From Nymphaea colorata (Eukaryota; Streptophyta; Magnoliopsida; Nymphaeales; Nymphaeaceae), in assembly GCF_008831285.2 (NCBI RefSeq), contig NC_045145.1:11470802-11534801 (forward strand): a stretch of 64,000 nucleotides of DNA, in the 5' to 3' direction. How positions within the stretch are numbered: position 1 is the stretch's first letter; each line of letters begins with the position of its first letter. The translations under genes and the position numbers were made by a program. Positions 11,635 to 23,658 of this stretch are shown piece by piece. The notes under the pieces were generated by a model. The model searched no databases, was not told where the DNA came from, and saw nothing but the letters and a program-made list of their open reading frames with translations.

Positions 11635-11869
11635 TTCTTGCCGTTCTTTTCAGTTGAACATGGCGTGCAGTTGAAAGAACGGCAACGAAGAGGACCTGGG
11701 AAAAGAGATCGGAGGCATCGAACGCGGAATAGAACTTTGGGCGACTTCTTCGAGCCTGAAACTTCCGAAAGAACCCTAATAAGGAGTGTTTGAATTCACG
11801 CACTTCTAGGCTGTGGAGACAGTATCCTCTCCGTCTCGGGGATAACAGGCAAAGCCGTTTTCCACACAA

Positions 11870-14460
11870 AAAAATGACAGGGTTCCTTCGAACTTTTTCT
11901 ATGGAGCATTCACAAACTTCGGAAGTTCAAGACAGAAATTTCCTTGACTAAGATGACACTAATGTCCTCCATTCAGACTTCAACCAAATTACCAATATAT
12001 GCTTCGGTACAAAGATGTAACTGCCTTCATGGCAACAAAATATAGGCCAAGCCTTCCAAAAACCTCTGCCAGGCCATCATCACCAGACCCCTCACGAAAC
12101 CCTCATCAGCAAACAAGCCCTCCCCAAATCTAAGAATCGTTGAACGTGGAAATGTCGGATTGTCACCGAGGTCGAAGCATCGTCGACATGGGAGTACCTC
12201 GAGTGAGGTCCACACGGTTCCGACAAACTTTCACTTGCGACCATTGGCTGCCTCGGTTGCCTATATGTGTACCGTTTGCTTCTAGGTGGTCTCTTTGTCA
12301 CTCACCTATTCTCATAGTTCTATATTGAGTCTTGTTAATTTTTGTTTCTCCTACTATATTCATCCAGTTCTATTGTGAAAGTACTGTCATGGTTTTGCTA
12401 TGAAATCTCTAAAATCTAACTTCACTTCACTTTGATGTGTTATTATGTAACAAAGTAAATCAGATCGCTATTTGATAAAAGTAAATTGCTATGGAATTTC
12501 CACATTGTGGAGGAGGGAGTAGAGAGAAGCTCTAGTAAGGATTTCAAGTGAAAATGATAGAGCAAGAGAAGACGGGGGTTGCCAGGCCTCCGGAGCTAAA
12601 GAGGCATGGAGCGAGTGGAGGAACCAAATATAATGGAGATTGCACAGGAATACGATGCAAGGATGGAGCCAAAGTTTTCCCCTCACTCTAGAGTTTCGTT
12701 TGAAGTGATAAGGTGTTGACCAAAAGTGGGCAGATCATGGGTGTTCGTTGTCAACGCCTATAGGAGCTGGAATGGAACTGTGAGGAGATTCCACCACTGA
12801 AAGTGTAAGAGAGAGACCACAGAAACAATTGATCATCCCTAAGGTATTGTATGAGATGATGAAGAAACTATTTCAGTTTTCAGTGGTGGTGGTCTTGGCT
12901 GGTGAAGCTGGGAAAAATCATTTAAAGTATGGATACATCTTCACCACCCTGCGCAATCTCTGGGCAGGCGTTCCTGGTTTGAGTTTTAGAACGGTAGGTC
13001 AAGGCATGTGACTAGGTTGTCCAATGAGATTGACACAAACCTCATTACTATGCCTGGTAAGTTAAGGGTCGGAGGCAGAATGTTGATAGCAAACAAGTGG
13101 GAGCATAGTACTCTGATGAACAATTGAAAGCAGCGACAATGTGCATATACAGATATGCCTTCTAGAGTAGCCAACATTCCTTCGGAATAAACAACAAGCT
13201 TTCAGAGACATTGTTTCAATGTTACGAGCAAAGTTTGTGGACGGGGATGCCATCACCAGAGAAATAGCTAGAGCTTATTTTGCCTAAATACTCCTTGAGA
13301 CCCCCATGGATTTTCATCTAACAGATGAAGTAAAAATTGAAGTAGAGGAGGGAGTTGTCCCTGGCCAATGCATGGAATATGAAACATAGGTAAAATACTG
13401 CTAGCAATCTAGGGACACAAGCCTTTTCATGCACAATTGTTTGATATTGAAAGAGAATTACCCAGAGAAGTTCTTCATAACTTCATAACTGAATGAATGG
13501 ACAACCATCAATGCTACCAAGAGAAAAGCAAAAATAGGTGCTAAGAGATTTGATGTTGGTTGTACTTCTACTAGATTTCAAACTCTATAAGAGATGGAAG
13601 GTAAAGAGCATAACAATGTAAGTATAGGATAAGGTGAATGAAGAAGCTCCTCCAACAACAGTTCAGAGGAGACTAGAAGGCACTCAAATGGTGAAAAAGG
13701 AAAGAAGATGGAAAACCCAAAGTAGGACCAAGTCGCAGAATACAGTCAGGACGAAAGGATAGATGCCAAAGTGTCTAGTCGGACAAGTTGAAGAGTAGGA
13801 AATTGATACAACATTGGTTTGCCTCTACTTTGGAGTGCGAGATGATGCATTGAGACAAGAAGATGTGTGTGTAGGTGCAGTCTTCTGGGAGCTTATAAAG
13901 TACCAAGAAGACGTATGAAAGGAAGCATACACTTAAGAGCAAGAAGACAAGTGCTCTTCAAAAGAAGACTTGCCCATGAGCTAGCAAAAAGAAACCGCCA
14001 TGGAGAAATACCCAAACGGCATGGGGTGTGATGGTTGGACCGAACCAAATGGTATGATGCAGGAAGAGCCACGGGGGGACACAACTAATCTCTTGGATAT
14101 GGGCAGCAAGGGCAAGTCATTGTGCAGATGATTATGCTTAGGGCTCGCAAGGGACTTGTAGAAAGCGGTAAGGAAATGTCACTTATGAGATGGAATTTGA
14201 TCTAGTTTTGAGATGGATTCATCTGCTCTTTAACTTATAAAGATTTTAGTTGGCATTCTTGGGGGTTGGTGGGAAAACCAGTCCAACATGAGCTATTGAC
14301 TGTGATGAATCAAAGTAAGCATGATACTATACTCATAGTTACTAAATTGTTGTCTTCAATTTGCATAAATTTTGTCTCAAGATTTTGTGTCTTGCATAGT
14401 TGAATGCAAGTTTTTCGACTTTACAGACATACAATCAACTACCAACACAAGATTGGCCAT
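11870..14460. other. Region upstream of mTERF; degenerate, no gene recognised
   Basis: The first few hundred bases are presumably the mTERF promoter and 5' leader, but I cannot point to a clear TATA box. The rest has only short frames with no recognisable domain. Because the decayed Athila-like RNase H and integrase begin at about 14.47 kb on the plus strand, about 12.5-14.4 kb may be the eroded gag and RT of the same element. The sequence itself does not show this. Confidence 0.35.
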
Positions 14461-14469
14461 CTACATCAT

Positions 14470-15700
14470 TTGAGTTCTAGGAGCTTCTAGCTATAGTCTT
14501 TGCTTCAAAAAAGTTCATGTCATATCTTTTGGGCTCTAAGGTGATAATCTACTCAGATCATGCCCCTTTGCAATATTTGATGAATAAAATGATGCTAAGT
14601 AAACATTGATTAATTGATCCTGCTATTACAAGAGTTGGATCTGGAGATATGAGACAAAAATGGGTAAGAGAATATGGTAGAAAATCACCTATTTAGGCTG
14701 ATAATTTTTACGTCTTGCAAGGAGGGATATATTAACAAGTAGTTTATTGATGAGCAGCTTTTTGGAGTTGATAAGCTTTATAGGTATGCAAACATTATTA
14801 ACAACTTGGTAACTAGGAGAGTGCTTGAGGAGTGGAGTACAGAATATAATGATTGCCTTATTTCATAGGCCCAACATCACCTTTGGAAGCGCTAGAACTT
14901 TCTTACTTCAAAGTAACGGCAAGATTGAGCCAAGTAAGAGACATTAAATCACATTATTCAACAGTTCATTCTAGAGTAGGACCATTATTCTTTCCTGACA
15001 TTCTGTCATGATCTTGCATGTAGTGGTATTCCTTGAATCATAAGAATGCTGACCTTACACAAGACTGCTCAGGAGATTTGCATACATGCATTTGATGTCA
15101 GCATTCATCATCATTATTAAGAGACAAATGATGTCATTAACCCTTATTTTCATTGTTGAGATATTCAATGTATGGGAGATAGATTTCAAGGTTCTATTTC
15201 CTTCGTCGTTTGGAAATATTTACATTCTTGTTATGATGCATTATATGTCTAAACAGATAAAGGTTGTGGCAACCCATATCAAATAATTATAAAGTTGTAC
15301 GGAAGTCAATAACCACATTATTTTTTATCGGGTTCGGGATGCAACATGCCATCATTTCTGATGGGAGGGGAGATGTACATATTTATTTTTTGCTTGAGGA
15401 TTACTCTGTGTGCCATAAATTTATCATTCCAAATCACACGCAGATGAGCAAGTAGGTTGAAGTCTCTAATAGTGAGATGACATGCATACTAGAAAAGATA
15501 GTTAGACTAGATTGTAAGGATTGGTTTGCACATTTAGATACTGCAATGCAGGCATATCTTACAGCATTTATGATTCTTATTGGCATGTTACCGCGTGTTA
15601 GATATTTGGGAAGGCTTGTTACTTGTAAAATTTTGTTTTTTGCTTTATATGGAAACCAAATTTTTGGCAGAACTTGTTTAAGTCATATCTCATAATTGTT
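14470..15700 (+). pseudogene. Athila-type Ty3/gypsy remnant: RNase H and integrase
   Basis: At 14,480-14,720 the plus strand encodes an RNase H core with ELLAIVFASKKF, YLLGSKVIIYSDHAPLQYL, then after a frame change LLLQELDLEI. These are hallmarks of the Ty3/gypsy RNase H that ends with a DHLSRL-like motif. At about 15,145-15,270 follows the integrase catalytic start EIFNVWEIDF, FPSSFGNIYILV and MSKQIKVVAT, the signature seen in Athila and related elements. AIISDGRGDV (about 15,345-15,375) corresponds to the second catalytic Asp, and KDWFAHLDTAMQAYLTAF to the integrase C-terminal part. Multiple stops and frameshifts make it inactive. The zinc-finger region (about 14.8-15.1 kb) is barely readable. 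No LTRs found. Confidence 0.8.
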
Positions 15701-15704
15701 TGTG

Positions 15705-16880
15705 CCATAATTATCCATTATGCTACCGTAATATATTACTAAATACTTTTTTAGCACTATACTATATTGACATACAATTGTTAACGAATAACTAATTATC
15801 AAATTGAAATGTTTGGTGCAACTAGACATTGAAAGGGTGATAATTATTTTGAATATGTATGAAAAACTATGCGAGGTAATGAGGGATGCAAAAGCAAATC
15901 TGCATGGGAAGAATTTGGGTGACTTCTTTATGGCAATGGGTAGGGCATCAAACCCTAATGCATAATGAATGGTTGACATTGACCATATTCTTTAACGGTT
16001 GACCTTTCACATGGCCACCACATTGTATTGTGAGCAACATTTGATATATAGGTAACTTTTTTGCTGCTCTAATTTTGTCCTCATAGATAGTCTCTTGTTT
16101 TTTTTTGCCCTATCTTTAGTAAAGGTAACAACAAGCCTATCAGATATAAGAGAAACCAACAAAGAAGAATCAACAGGGCATGGAATGGATAGAGAATTCT
16201 GGTGTTCCACCATATAGTAAAGAAGAAGGCAACTCACATGGTGACTTAGGTTTCTTTTCCTCCTATTTTTCATGTGATTTGTATTGATTGATCCCTTCCC
16301 CTAGAAAGATGAAGCTATCCATTGGAGAGGTGAGACTAGGAGTAGTAATCTTTTTATTTGCAACCTTAGGTTACATTTTATAGAAAGTTATTTGATGATT
16401 TATGCTACAAGGTACAAGCCAGCTAGATCACAATTTAGTTTTGGTTATAAAGAGTGATTTAATATATAATATGATGTACACTCCTATTTTCGGTGAATGT
16501 CCCCTAATGCATACAGCTTACAACACATCAATGAGGCAAGAAATTTTATATATTTGAAAAGCTCTCATGCCAAAACATAAAGTCTCCAACTTCATATTCA
16601 TTAAAGCAACTATATTGCATTTGTAAAATAATAGTATTTTTATGCATATGACATATTCTTATTTGAAAACAGAAGTATGGGCAACAAAAGTTTCTAATTT
16701 TTACTTGACAAAGGAACAAAAAACTTCTATTATCCTTGCCTTTTGAAATAACAAAACCACGAACATGAAGGGACAACATACTAGGATATTTATGACAGTT
16801 TAAAGTATGTGACTATGGCTAAACATTTATTAACTTTAGGTTTTAGTGGAACTATTCTTGATTATAAAAGATCATCATGC
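15705..16880. other. AT-rich intergenic DNA
   Basis: No credible coding frame, RNA gene or terminal repeat. It probably contains the decayed 3' end of the Athila-like element, but no polypurine tract or LTR is recognisable. Confidence 0.4.
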
Positions 16881-16881
16881 C

Positions 16882-17096
16882 TAGGGCTGGGCATTGGACC
16901 ATCCTAGCCTGATTACCTAGTTTAGCATATGGGCCTGATAGGCTCTTTGTTGGGCATGTTACCCAGCCCGATTATTAGCCCGATAATAATCGGGCTGGGC
17001 TGGGCCCAAAACTTAACAGATACAGGGCTTCCAACCGGATTATGAGGCAGGCCGACCGGCCATAATTGGACTGGGCTGGGCTGCTACTAGGCTGGT
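16882..17096. mobile_element. GC-rich hAT-like element fragment
   Basis: It begins with TAGGGCTGGGCA, like the termini of the GC-tipped elements at 55,204-55,839 and 60,634-61,487. It is filled with GGGCTGGGC and AGCCCGAT words in an otherwise AT-rich region. It holds a perfect inverted repeat, arms CCCAGCCCGATTATTA at 16,962-16,977 and 16,984-16,999 with a 6-base loop. I could not identify a right terminus or target-site duplication, so its extent is approximate. Classification as hAT is by resemblance to the better-preserved copy. Confidence 0.5.
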
Positions 17097-17099
17097 ATT

Positions 17100-19900
17100 A
17101 TTATGAGAAATGATACAATATGCCAACATTAAAAAATTAAGATAGTCTGTCATCCGAGTCCCAACAAACGAAGATAATTTGCATATACCACACGATAAAA
17201 GGAAGAAGAACAAAGAAGGGGCAAGGCTCCTTTTATATTGTGCGTTGACAAATGGATAAGACATTAACCACATTTTCTATAATGATCCTAATTTTGTAGT
17301 CAAGTTTTATTTTAAAATTCAAATTATTTTAAATTAAAACCAATGCACACCAAAAATCAATTTTCAAAACAGTTATATTTCTCAAAACTGTTAAGCATGA
17401 TAACCGACTAATTTCCTACCATCAACACTTAAATAATAAATCAGATTATACCTTCAAAGACAATGATTTATAAAAGCAGTACAAAAGTATGTGATATCTC
17501 AAAATTTTTAAATTTACAAAATGTAGTTTACAAAATAGATCAATTGGGTAGCATCAGATCATCATGATAGTATTATATTGTTACCATCACTTCTATTCAC
17601 GATCACTTAGGATGGAAAATTGGTGGTGATGACCTAAGAAAGTTCTCACTATGATGTTTACCCTTTGTTTATTTCAGCATACATATTATATACTCCAAAA
17701 ACAAACTTACCTTACTACTGCATGAAGTCAAGATAAAAAATGAATGGTTCCAATATTCAATATGCACATGAATGAAACATGCAAAAATAACAAGTACTTA
17801 AAACAACGTCATGGAATTGGTAAGTACATATGCATATAATAATTATTATCTGTTGGCATGCTTGAAAAACATAATTAAGTTTCTCTTGTCAATTCACCAC
17901 TAGCACTATGTGGCTGGTGTCTCAGGTGGTATTGATATTTTCACACAACATTTTATTATAGTGCTCAAGAGAACAACTAACAACAACCATAAGGTATCAA
18001 CTATAGCATGTTCTAGTATTAGACTTATAGATCAGTCATTGTTTGTTGCATTTAACTGACTCCTCAAAAGGCACCAGTTGGAGGGTTTTTCCCCAAATCT
18101 CATGTCAAGAGAATGAGTCGCGCTATAATGGGTGTGTTCAAGACACAAGCAGACTCAACATCAAAACAACCTGGATGGTGTAGCATTGGCCCCTCCAATC
18201 CCACCTAGCTGAAGGGCGACCCTCTGCACTGTCCTCATGCCATGTGAGATCGTGCTACCCTATTCGACAAGTAGTTTGAATCATACAAGGTCAAGCCAAA
18301 TTATGCACTAATCATGATGAGCATTCATGTTTAGTTCATACAAATTAGCAAACTTTTTATGCATATATGATTTTGCTTATATGATTCATCTACTTTATAT
18401 TCAATAGATATAAGAATTTCACATACCATGACTAAATCACAATAATCTGCATAATAAAGGCCATCAGAATCAATTAATTAAATGCAGTAATCATTATTGT
18501 CAACAACATGGATATCAGATCCAAATTTTAAACAAGCTCATGATATAGCAAGATTATAATGATATCCACATGTAAGCAAGTCTCAAACCGAGACAAATCT
18601 ATATTCAAGTTTATTTGCAACTATTATTCGTGCATAAATCTACATGCAGAACCAAAAGAAACTCAATAAGATGACATTGCTATCATATTCTAGCCTTAGA
18701 CTTAAAATATCAATTCAAACAATATTTACCGTTTTGTCAAGTCACAACTACATACAAGTGCATGTCGTAGACATGTACATGTCCTAAATCAAGTCAAATA
18801 CATATCTTCTAACATGCAAACAAATATATATACAAAATGACTTAGATCTAGGTCAAATAGATGTGATCAAAACACATGAAATCCATACTCACATCTAGCG
18901 GTATATTTAAGTGTTGCCTTAATTTCATAAATTATCTTTTATTTTGATTAAAACATAAGAAACTAAGTACAGACTATAGCATGTTTAACTAATCAGCTCA
19001 GGCTATTGGATCCACATTTGAATCAAACCTGGTTGTAATAACAAACATATCCAAAATATATGTATTATATAAACAAATCAGATTTAGATCCAAGTCTCTT
19101 TTTAACAAACAAAAATGTATTTTCAAAACAGTTTAAATCCATTACAACAACCAAAATATCTATTTAAAGCAGGTTGGACCCAAGTCCAAATAGATTCACA
19201 ACCACAAAAATGTACAAAGTTTCTGTTGAACCCATTTTGAAATCTATTAGCAACAACAAAATATATGTATATTTTCCAAATAATTGGGTTCATTTTGAGA
19301 TCCATTTACTAATTCTTATTTGGTATTATTTGCTATATATATATATATCCAAAGTTCTTTGACATCATTTCCAAAATCAAATAACTTATAAAACCACGTT
19401 TAAGATCTAAAGTAATTATTTCAATGTTAAAAACAAATTATAAATATTTTCTGATCAAATCAAAAAAAGACATTAAATACGTAACCAAAAAATAACTCTT
19501 GAAAGCACTTTATTTTAAATGGGACTGGTATTAGCTAAATCTATTTAAACTTAAAACATGTTGATCATGATCCTTTTAAAGAAATGTTAAGTATCATAAG
19601 GATAGAAAACTGGATAGTGATCAATCCTAGAACAAATCTCGTGTTGAGCTATTCAGGTTAATTTGTTTTGAAACCAATTTTTTACTAAAATCCTTTGTCA
19701 ATGAAAATAGAAATGAGGCCAGCAATTATTCAAATGAATAATTTGACAGAGGTAGACCCAGTGTGAAACAATAATTAGATATAAATTTGTGTAAAGTAGC
19801 TAGAATATGAACAATCCTATCGAAAATCCAATTCTATGCACCACAACAATGTTATTCATCTACTACAACTGCTTCTTCGGCAATAGTCCTTCTGATTGAG
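17100..19900. other. AT-rich intergenic DNA, no feature recognised
   Basis: Strongly AT-rich, with no credible coding frame on either strand and no paired termini. A (TA)n stretch of about 16 bases lies near 19,334. I can say nothing more specific. Confidence 0.5.
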
Positions 19901-20039
19901 TCACAAGTTCCCATGTGTGCATGAAGCATGTGTGCGCATGAAGTATATGTTTTTCAGGATATTTGTGCGCCAATTTATTTGGTTCAGAAAAGACACAACA
20001 ACAATGAATTCATGAAGGGAGAAAGAAAGGGGGGTTTCG

Positions 20040-20225
20040 CACATATCAGAGTGAGGGCAAGTTTGAGAGAGAAAAAACGTCAGGCGTGGGGTGCTATCAT
20101 TCAAATACGAGTGGCGGCGAGTTTAAGAGAGACAAAGAGGGAGCATGGTCGAGAAAGTGAAAAGAGAGAGAGAGACAAAGAGGGAGGGAGCATGGTCGAG
20201 AAAGTGAAGAGAGAGAGAGACAAGA
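20040..20225. repeat. Tandem GA-rich repeat, period about 43-46 bp
   Basis: GACAAAGAGGGAGCATGGTC followed by GAGAAAGTGAA and a GA run appears twice (from 20,131 and 20,174). A more diverged pair with GTTTGAGAGAG and GTTTAAGAGAG lies upstream. The open frames across it are repeat artefacts. Confidence 0.7.
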
Positions 20226-20239
20226 AGGATGGCCCAAGG

Positions 20240-21751
20240 CTTTGTTTGGATGGAGGGAAAGGGAAGGAAATGAAAGAAAAATAAAGGGAATGGGAAAGGA
20301 AATGAATAGAAAGGAAAGGAAAGAGATGATTATCAAGATTGTTTGGATAGAAATGAATGAATTGCTAAAATTATGTTTTTTGGGACTGCATAAAGGAAAG
20401 GAAATGATATAATTTATATTACTTTACAATAGTAACCGATAACATTCAAGAATTTATCATTCAAATAAAGTTATTTTAAATTTGATTTTATAACCTAATT
20501 CAGTAAAAGGGGAACCACACTTACACTCGACAGTTCATTCTACAGTAATAAATCTGATAAAAATTTAGACCAATCAAACAAAATGTCGGTAAACATAATA
20601 ATTGTCTAACGACAAAAAAAGTCACAGCAAAATAAAAAATAACATTCATGTCTTAGATAACTCCAGCTCTCCTAAGCATCCTAAGTAAAACATTCTTTCA
20701 GTAGAAAAAGGACAAGTAAAAAATGTTTCCATCCTTTTTCTCATCACTAAGATAAGATATGCTTCAGTTTGAAACTCTTCTTCAAGACCAATGACTTCAA
20801 ATGCTGGAAATATGTCTTCTTTAAAACATTTATTTGAATGTCACGGTTTTGGAATGCAATTACTTTTTTCAATTGCATTAGCAACTCTCTCAAAGGCATC
20901 TTTTATTATTTCAATCTCTTTTAAATCATCTTCATTTGCACTTCTCCTTCTTATATCCTTTGGCAATGAACCTTTGTTGGGCTCAACTTGGACTTCATAC
21001 TCGTCTCATTGATTGATAAATGGTTCTAATACTATTTGATTTTGAGAAACTATTTCATCAATAAGCTGGATTGTATAGCCAGTACTCTCATATGTTGAAG
21101 TCATTCGACTGCGCTTTTTTTTTCACTGTCATTGATCTCGTTCCAAAGGGAAGGACCGTCAGTGATAGCTTTCGTCGCTCATCTCCGACGCAAAGCATGG
21201 AGAAGGGGCCTTCCCTTGGTGTCTATCGACAAGAGACGGAGCCTTCTCCCTCTCTGTCGTCTGGTGCAGGCGAAGGAGACAGCCCTTTCATTTGCAGACA
21301 ATAGGAAAGCACCCCTTTCCTTCACTTTGCATGTCTGCATAGGAAAGAGCTGCCCACTTCTTCTGCATTAGACGATGGAAAGGGGGAAGCGGGTGTCGTG
21401 AACGGTGGTAAAAAGATAGATAGAAAAGAGAAGAGAGACGAACCTGAAGAAACTTCTTTGTTATGATGGTTTACATGAAAGATGGTAAAAAGAGATTCTG
21501 GATCGAAGAAAATGCCCCTATCACGTAATACGTTGTTCATGCATGCACAGAGAGAAAGAAAGAAAGGGCATATATGGTAGAAAGCGACAAGTCCTCCCTT
21601 TCCTTCTCAATCCCTCCAATTTTGAAGGGATTAGATTTACATTAGAGTATCCTTTCAGTTCCCTCCCTTTTCTTTCTCTTCCATTGCAACCAAACAAGTT
21701 TTTTTTTTTCCTTTCTTTTCCCTTCTTCTTAATTAATTAACCAAACAAAGA
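20240..21751. mobile_element. Probable PIF/Harbinger-type class II element
   Basis: CTTTGTTTGG at 20,240-20,249 is matched by its exact inverse CCAAACAAAG at 21,742-21,751. Just inside, the left end is rich in GGGAAAGGAAATG words and the right end in the complementary CCCTTTCCTTCTC words, giving long imperfect inverted ends. The interior encodes, on the minus strand, a broken Myb/SANT-like ORF (20,646-21,010), the companion protein typical of PIF/Harbinger transposons. I do not see the DDE transposase, so the element is presumably non-autonomous or deleted. The flanking bases do not give a clean target-site duplication, so exact ends and superfamily remain tentative. Confidence 0.55.
20646..21010 (-). 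pseudogene. Myb/SANT-like domain protein fragment (C-terminal part)
   Basis: The minus strand reads through an acidic linker (RRRSANEDDLKEIEIIKDAFERVANAI), is interrupted by one in-frame stop, then continues with an EVIGLEEEFQTEAYLILV stretch and RKRMETFFTCP to a stop at 20,646. The layout of acidic linker, AFERVANAI helix, then an AY-LIL-RK-METFF block resembles the C-terminal half of plant Myb/SANT-like proteins linked to PIF/Harbinger transposons. The DNA-binding domain itself is not seen upstream. The internal stop argues against function. Confidence 0.55.
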
Positions 21752-21754
21752 TTG

Positions 21755-21933
21755 ACTCTTCTTTCCTTCCCACCTCTCTCTCTATCTCTGGTGTGGTCAG
21801 ACGAGGGTTTTCCGGTTGAAACCCTCATCCAAACCCCATCTCTCTCTCTCTCTGATTTCATAGGTGCGATCACCGGGTGATCTAGTGCTATCACCGAAAG
21901 AATCAAAAGTGTTCAATCCCCAATATGCCTCTC

Positions 21934-21977
<44 letters not shown>

Positions 21978-23110
21978 GGGGGGAGGATTGACAAGCGGAT
22001 TGATTCTAGTGTTGGCCATTGCCAGTGAAGCAGAGGTGGAAAAAATTTGTTGCACTTCTTGATTCCTGCCCAAAGCTCATTCACAGGCTTTTTCTCCCAG
22101 CATCTTCAACTTATTCTTCTTCTGTGACTCTCTGTGACGATTCATTCCTAAGATGTGAATGAAGTGACATATTTATCTTTGTTGAGCGTCTTGCTCTTAT
22201 TTGGAGACTTCAATGACAAGCAGTAGAGACTCAGCCACCGGCATAAAGATAGGGGTGGTCTGGAGATATTCTTCCAGCTAACAGGTAACGTAATTTCTCC
22301 TCCTCCTCCTCTCTTTCTTCTCATTTTCTTTTTTACTTGATCCCTTCTCTACCGTTCTTTCTTCTTGTTCATGAATTAGGGACACTCATTAACCCTGCTA
22401 CGGTTGGAGCTTTCAATCATGTTACATCAAGTTATGAATCAGATTGTGCTTGGGGCCCGAGGTTTCAATCTCTCGCCATTGTTGATAGCTTCAAAACTTA
22501 TTGGACTTCTGCATGTTTGATCATTTTTTATTATTCTTTCAATAATGAACATTATTTTTAGTTATAGACTTTGTGATAGTGTTGCGTTTCAGGGGATGCT
22601 GACTTTGATGGCTTCAGCAAAGAATAACTTATACAAATTATATGAATGCACATCTAGGTCATATGCACACTAGTTTGCATTTTTCTCAACAAAATATACC
22701 TGGTTTGGCTATTTTAATTTTCATGTGCCTATCTGGATAATGAAAACCTTATAATCGCATTTTAATCATTGGGTTCAGAAACTATTAGTTTTCTAGATCA
22801 AGTGACATAATAAAGGCCTTTTTCCTAAGTAAATGAACTTAATTTATCTTCAATCAGGTTGCTTTACCGCGAGAGTGATTTCTCCAATCATAGTATTATG
22901 ATTTAATTATTATTATTATTATTATCAAAACATGAGCATATATGACTTGAAAGCTTAGCTGAAGTGAGGCTGAGCCTTGGCATAAGATCAACCAAGCCCT
23001 ATTTGGGCCAAGTTGAGAGCAGGTTACTTTATACTTTATGAATGAAGTTGATCGAATTTGACTACAGTGAGATAGCAATTTGTAGGATTTGAACTTTCTA
23101 GTCAATGTCT
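21755..23110. other. Intergenic DNA with pyrimidine-rich leader-like segment
   Basis: It contains a CT microsatellite and, around 22,140-22,290, a stretch ending in a splice-donor-like CAG|GTAACG. This could be an untranslated first exon, but no coding exon is recognisable downstream. A short (TTA)n run lies near 22,906-22,925. Nothing else is supportable. Confidence 0.35.
21928..21973. repeat. (CT)n microsatellite
   Basis: A nearly pure CT dinucleotide run, with one CA interruption near its left end. Confidence 0.9.
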
Positions 23111-23172
23111 TCAATACTGAATAGCAACGTTGTAAAAGGTGTAGCGTAATGTGTATCGGATGGGCCGACCTA

Positions 23173-23177
23173 TACAC
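23173..23177. repeat. Target-site duplication of young Copia element (left copy)
   Basis: TACAC lies directly before the TG that opens the LTR, and is repeated at 28,624-28,628 directly after the CA that closes the other LTR. A 5-bp duplication is standard for LTR retrotransposon integration. Confidence 0.93.
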
Positions 23178-23229
23178 TGATAGAAATGTAGCACCAATAT
23201 CTGTAACCCGAAAACAGCACTCACGCAGG

Positions 23230-23285
<56 letters not shown>

Positions 23286-23643
23286 ACAAGAAGAAACTGA
23301 GGAGAAGAAGCCGTAGCCAAAATGGTTTGCACGGCCTCTATTTATAATCTCATTTTCAGAATTCTAAGAGTCTCCAATCGTAGAATCCTAGGAGATTTCA
23401 CAAGCTCCAAGGACATTAATTACATCATAGAAACCTAAGAGACTTCACATATTACAAGGATATTGACTACAACATAGAATCCTATGAGACTTCCCATATA
23501 ACAAGGATATTAACTATAACATAGAATCCTAGGAGACTCTTCACATGTTACAAGGACATTAAATATTTTAACACATTCTACAAGGAGGTGGAATCCTAAG
23601 AGACTCCTCTTCAACGTGCTGGTGAAAGATTTATATTTTAACA
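23178..23643 (-). repeat. 3' LTR of young Copia element
   Basis: 466 bp, begins TGATAGAAAT and ends TTTTAACA on the plus strand. It contains a (GA)n run at 23,235-23,280 that is eight dinucleotide units longer than in the partner LTR. It carries the polyadenylation function in element orientation. A TATAAATA box (minus strand) at about 23,339-23,346 is conserved with the 5' LTR. Confidence 0.97.
23235..23280. repeat. (GA)n microsatellite within LTR
   Basis: A 46-bp near-perfect GA run. The same site in the other LTR is 30 bp (28,231-28,260). The difference has arisen since insertion and is the largest change between the two LTRs. Confidence 0.93.
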
Positions 23644-23656
23644 CCCTCCCTCAAGT
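23644..23656 (-). promoter_or_regulatory. Polypurine tract of young Copia element
   Basis: On the minus strand the sequence CTTGAGGGAGGG directly precedes the TG of the 3' LTR. It primes plus-strand DNA synthesis in this family. Confidence 0.88.
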
Positions 23657-23658
23657 TG

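Noticed and set aside
11627-11869. Minus-strand 80-codon frame overlapping the mTERF start
   Set aside because: It is in a different frame from mTERF with no conserved motif. At most it is a chance upstream frame in the leader.
21543-22084. Short frames across CT- and GA-rich DNA (21.5-22.1 kb)
   Set aside because: Arg-Glu or Ser-Leu repeats generated by the dinucleotide tracts; no gene.
22260-22300. CAG|GTAACG donor-like site after a CT-rich leader, suggesting an untranslated first exon
   Set aside because: No coding exon or acceptor-linked frame can be found downstream, so it is not reported as a gene.
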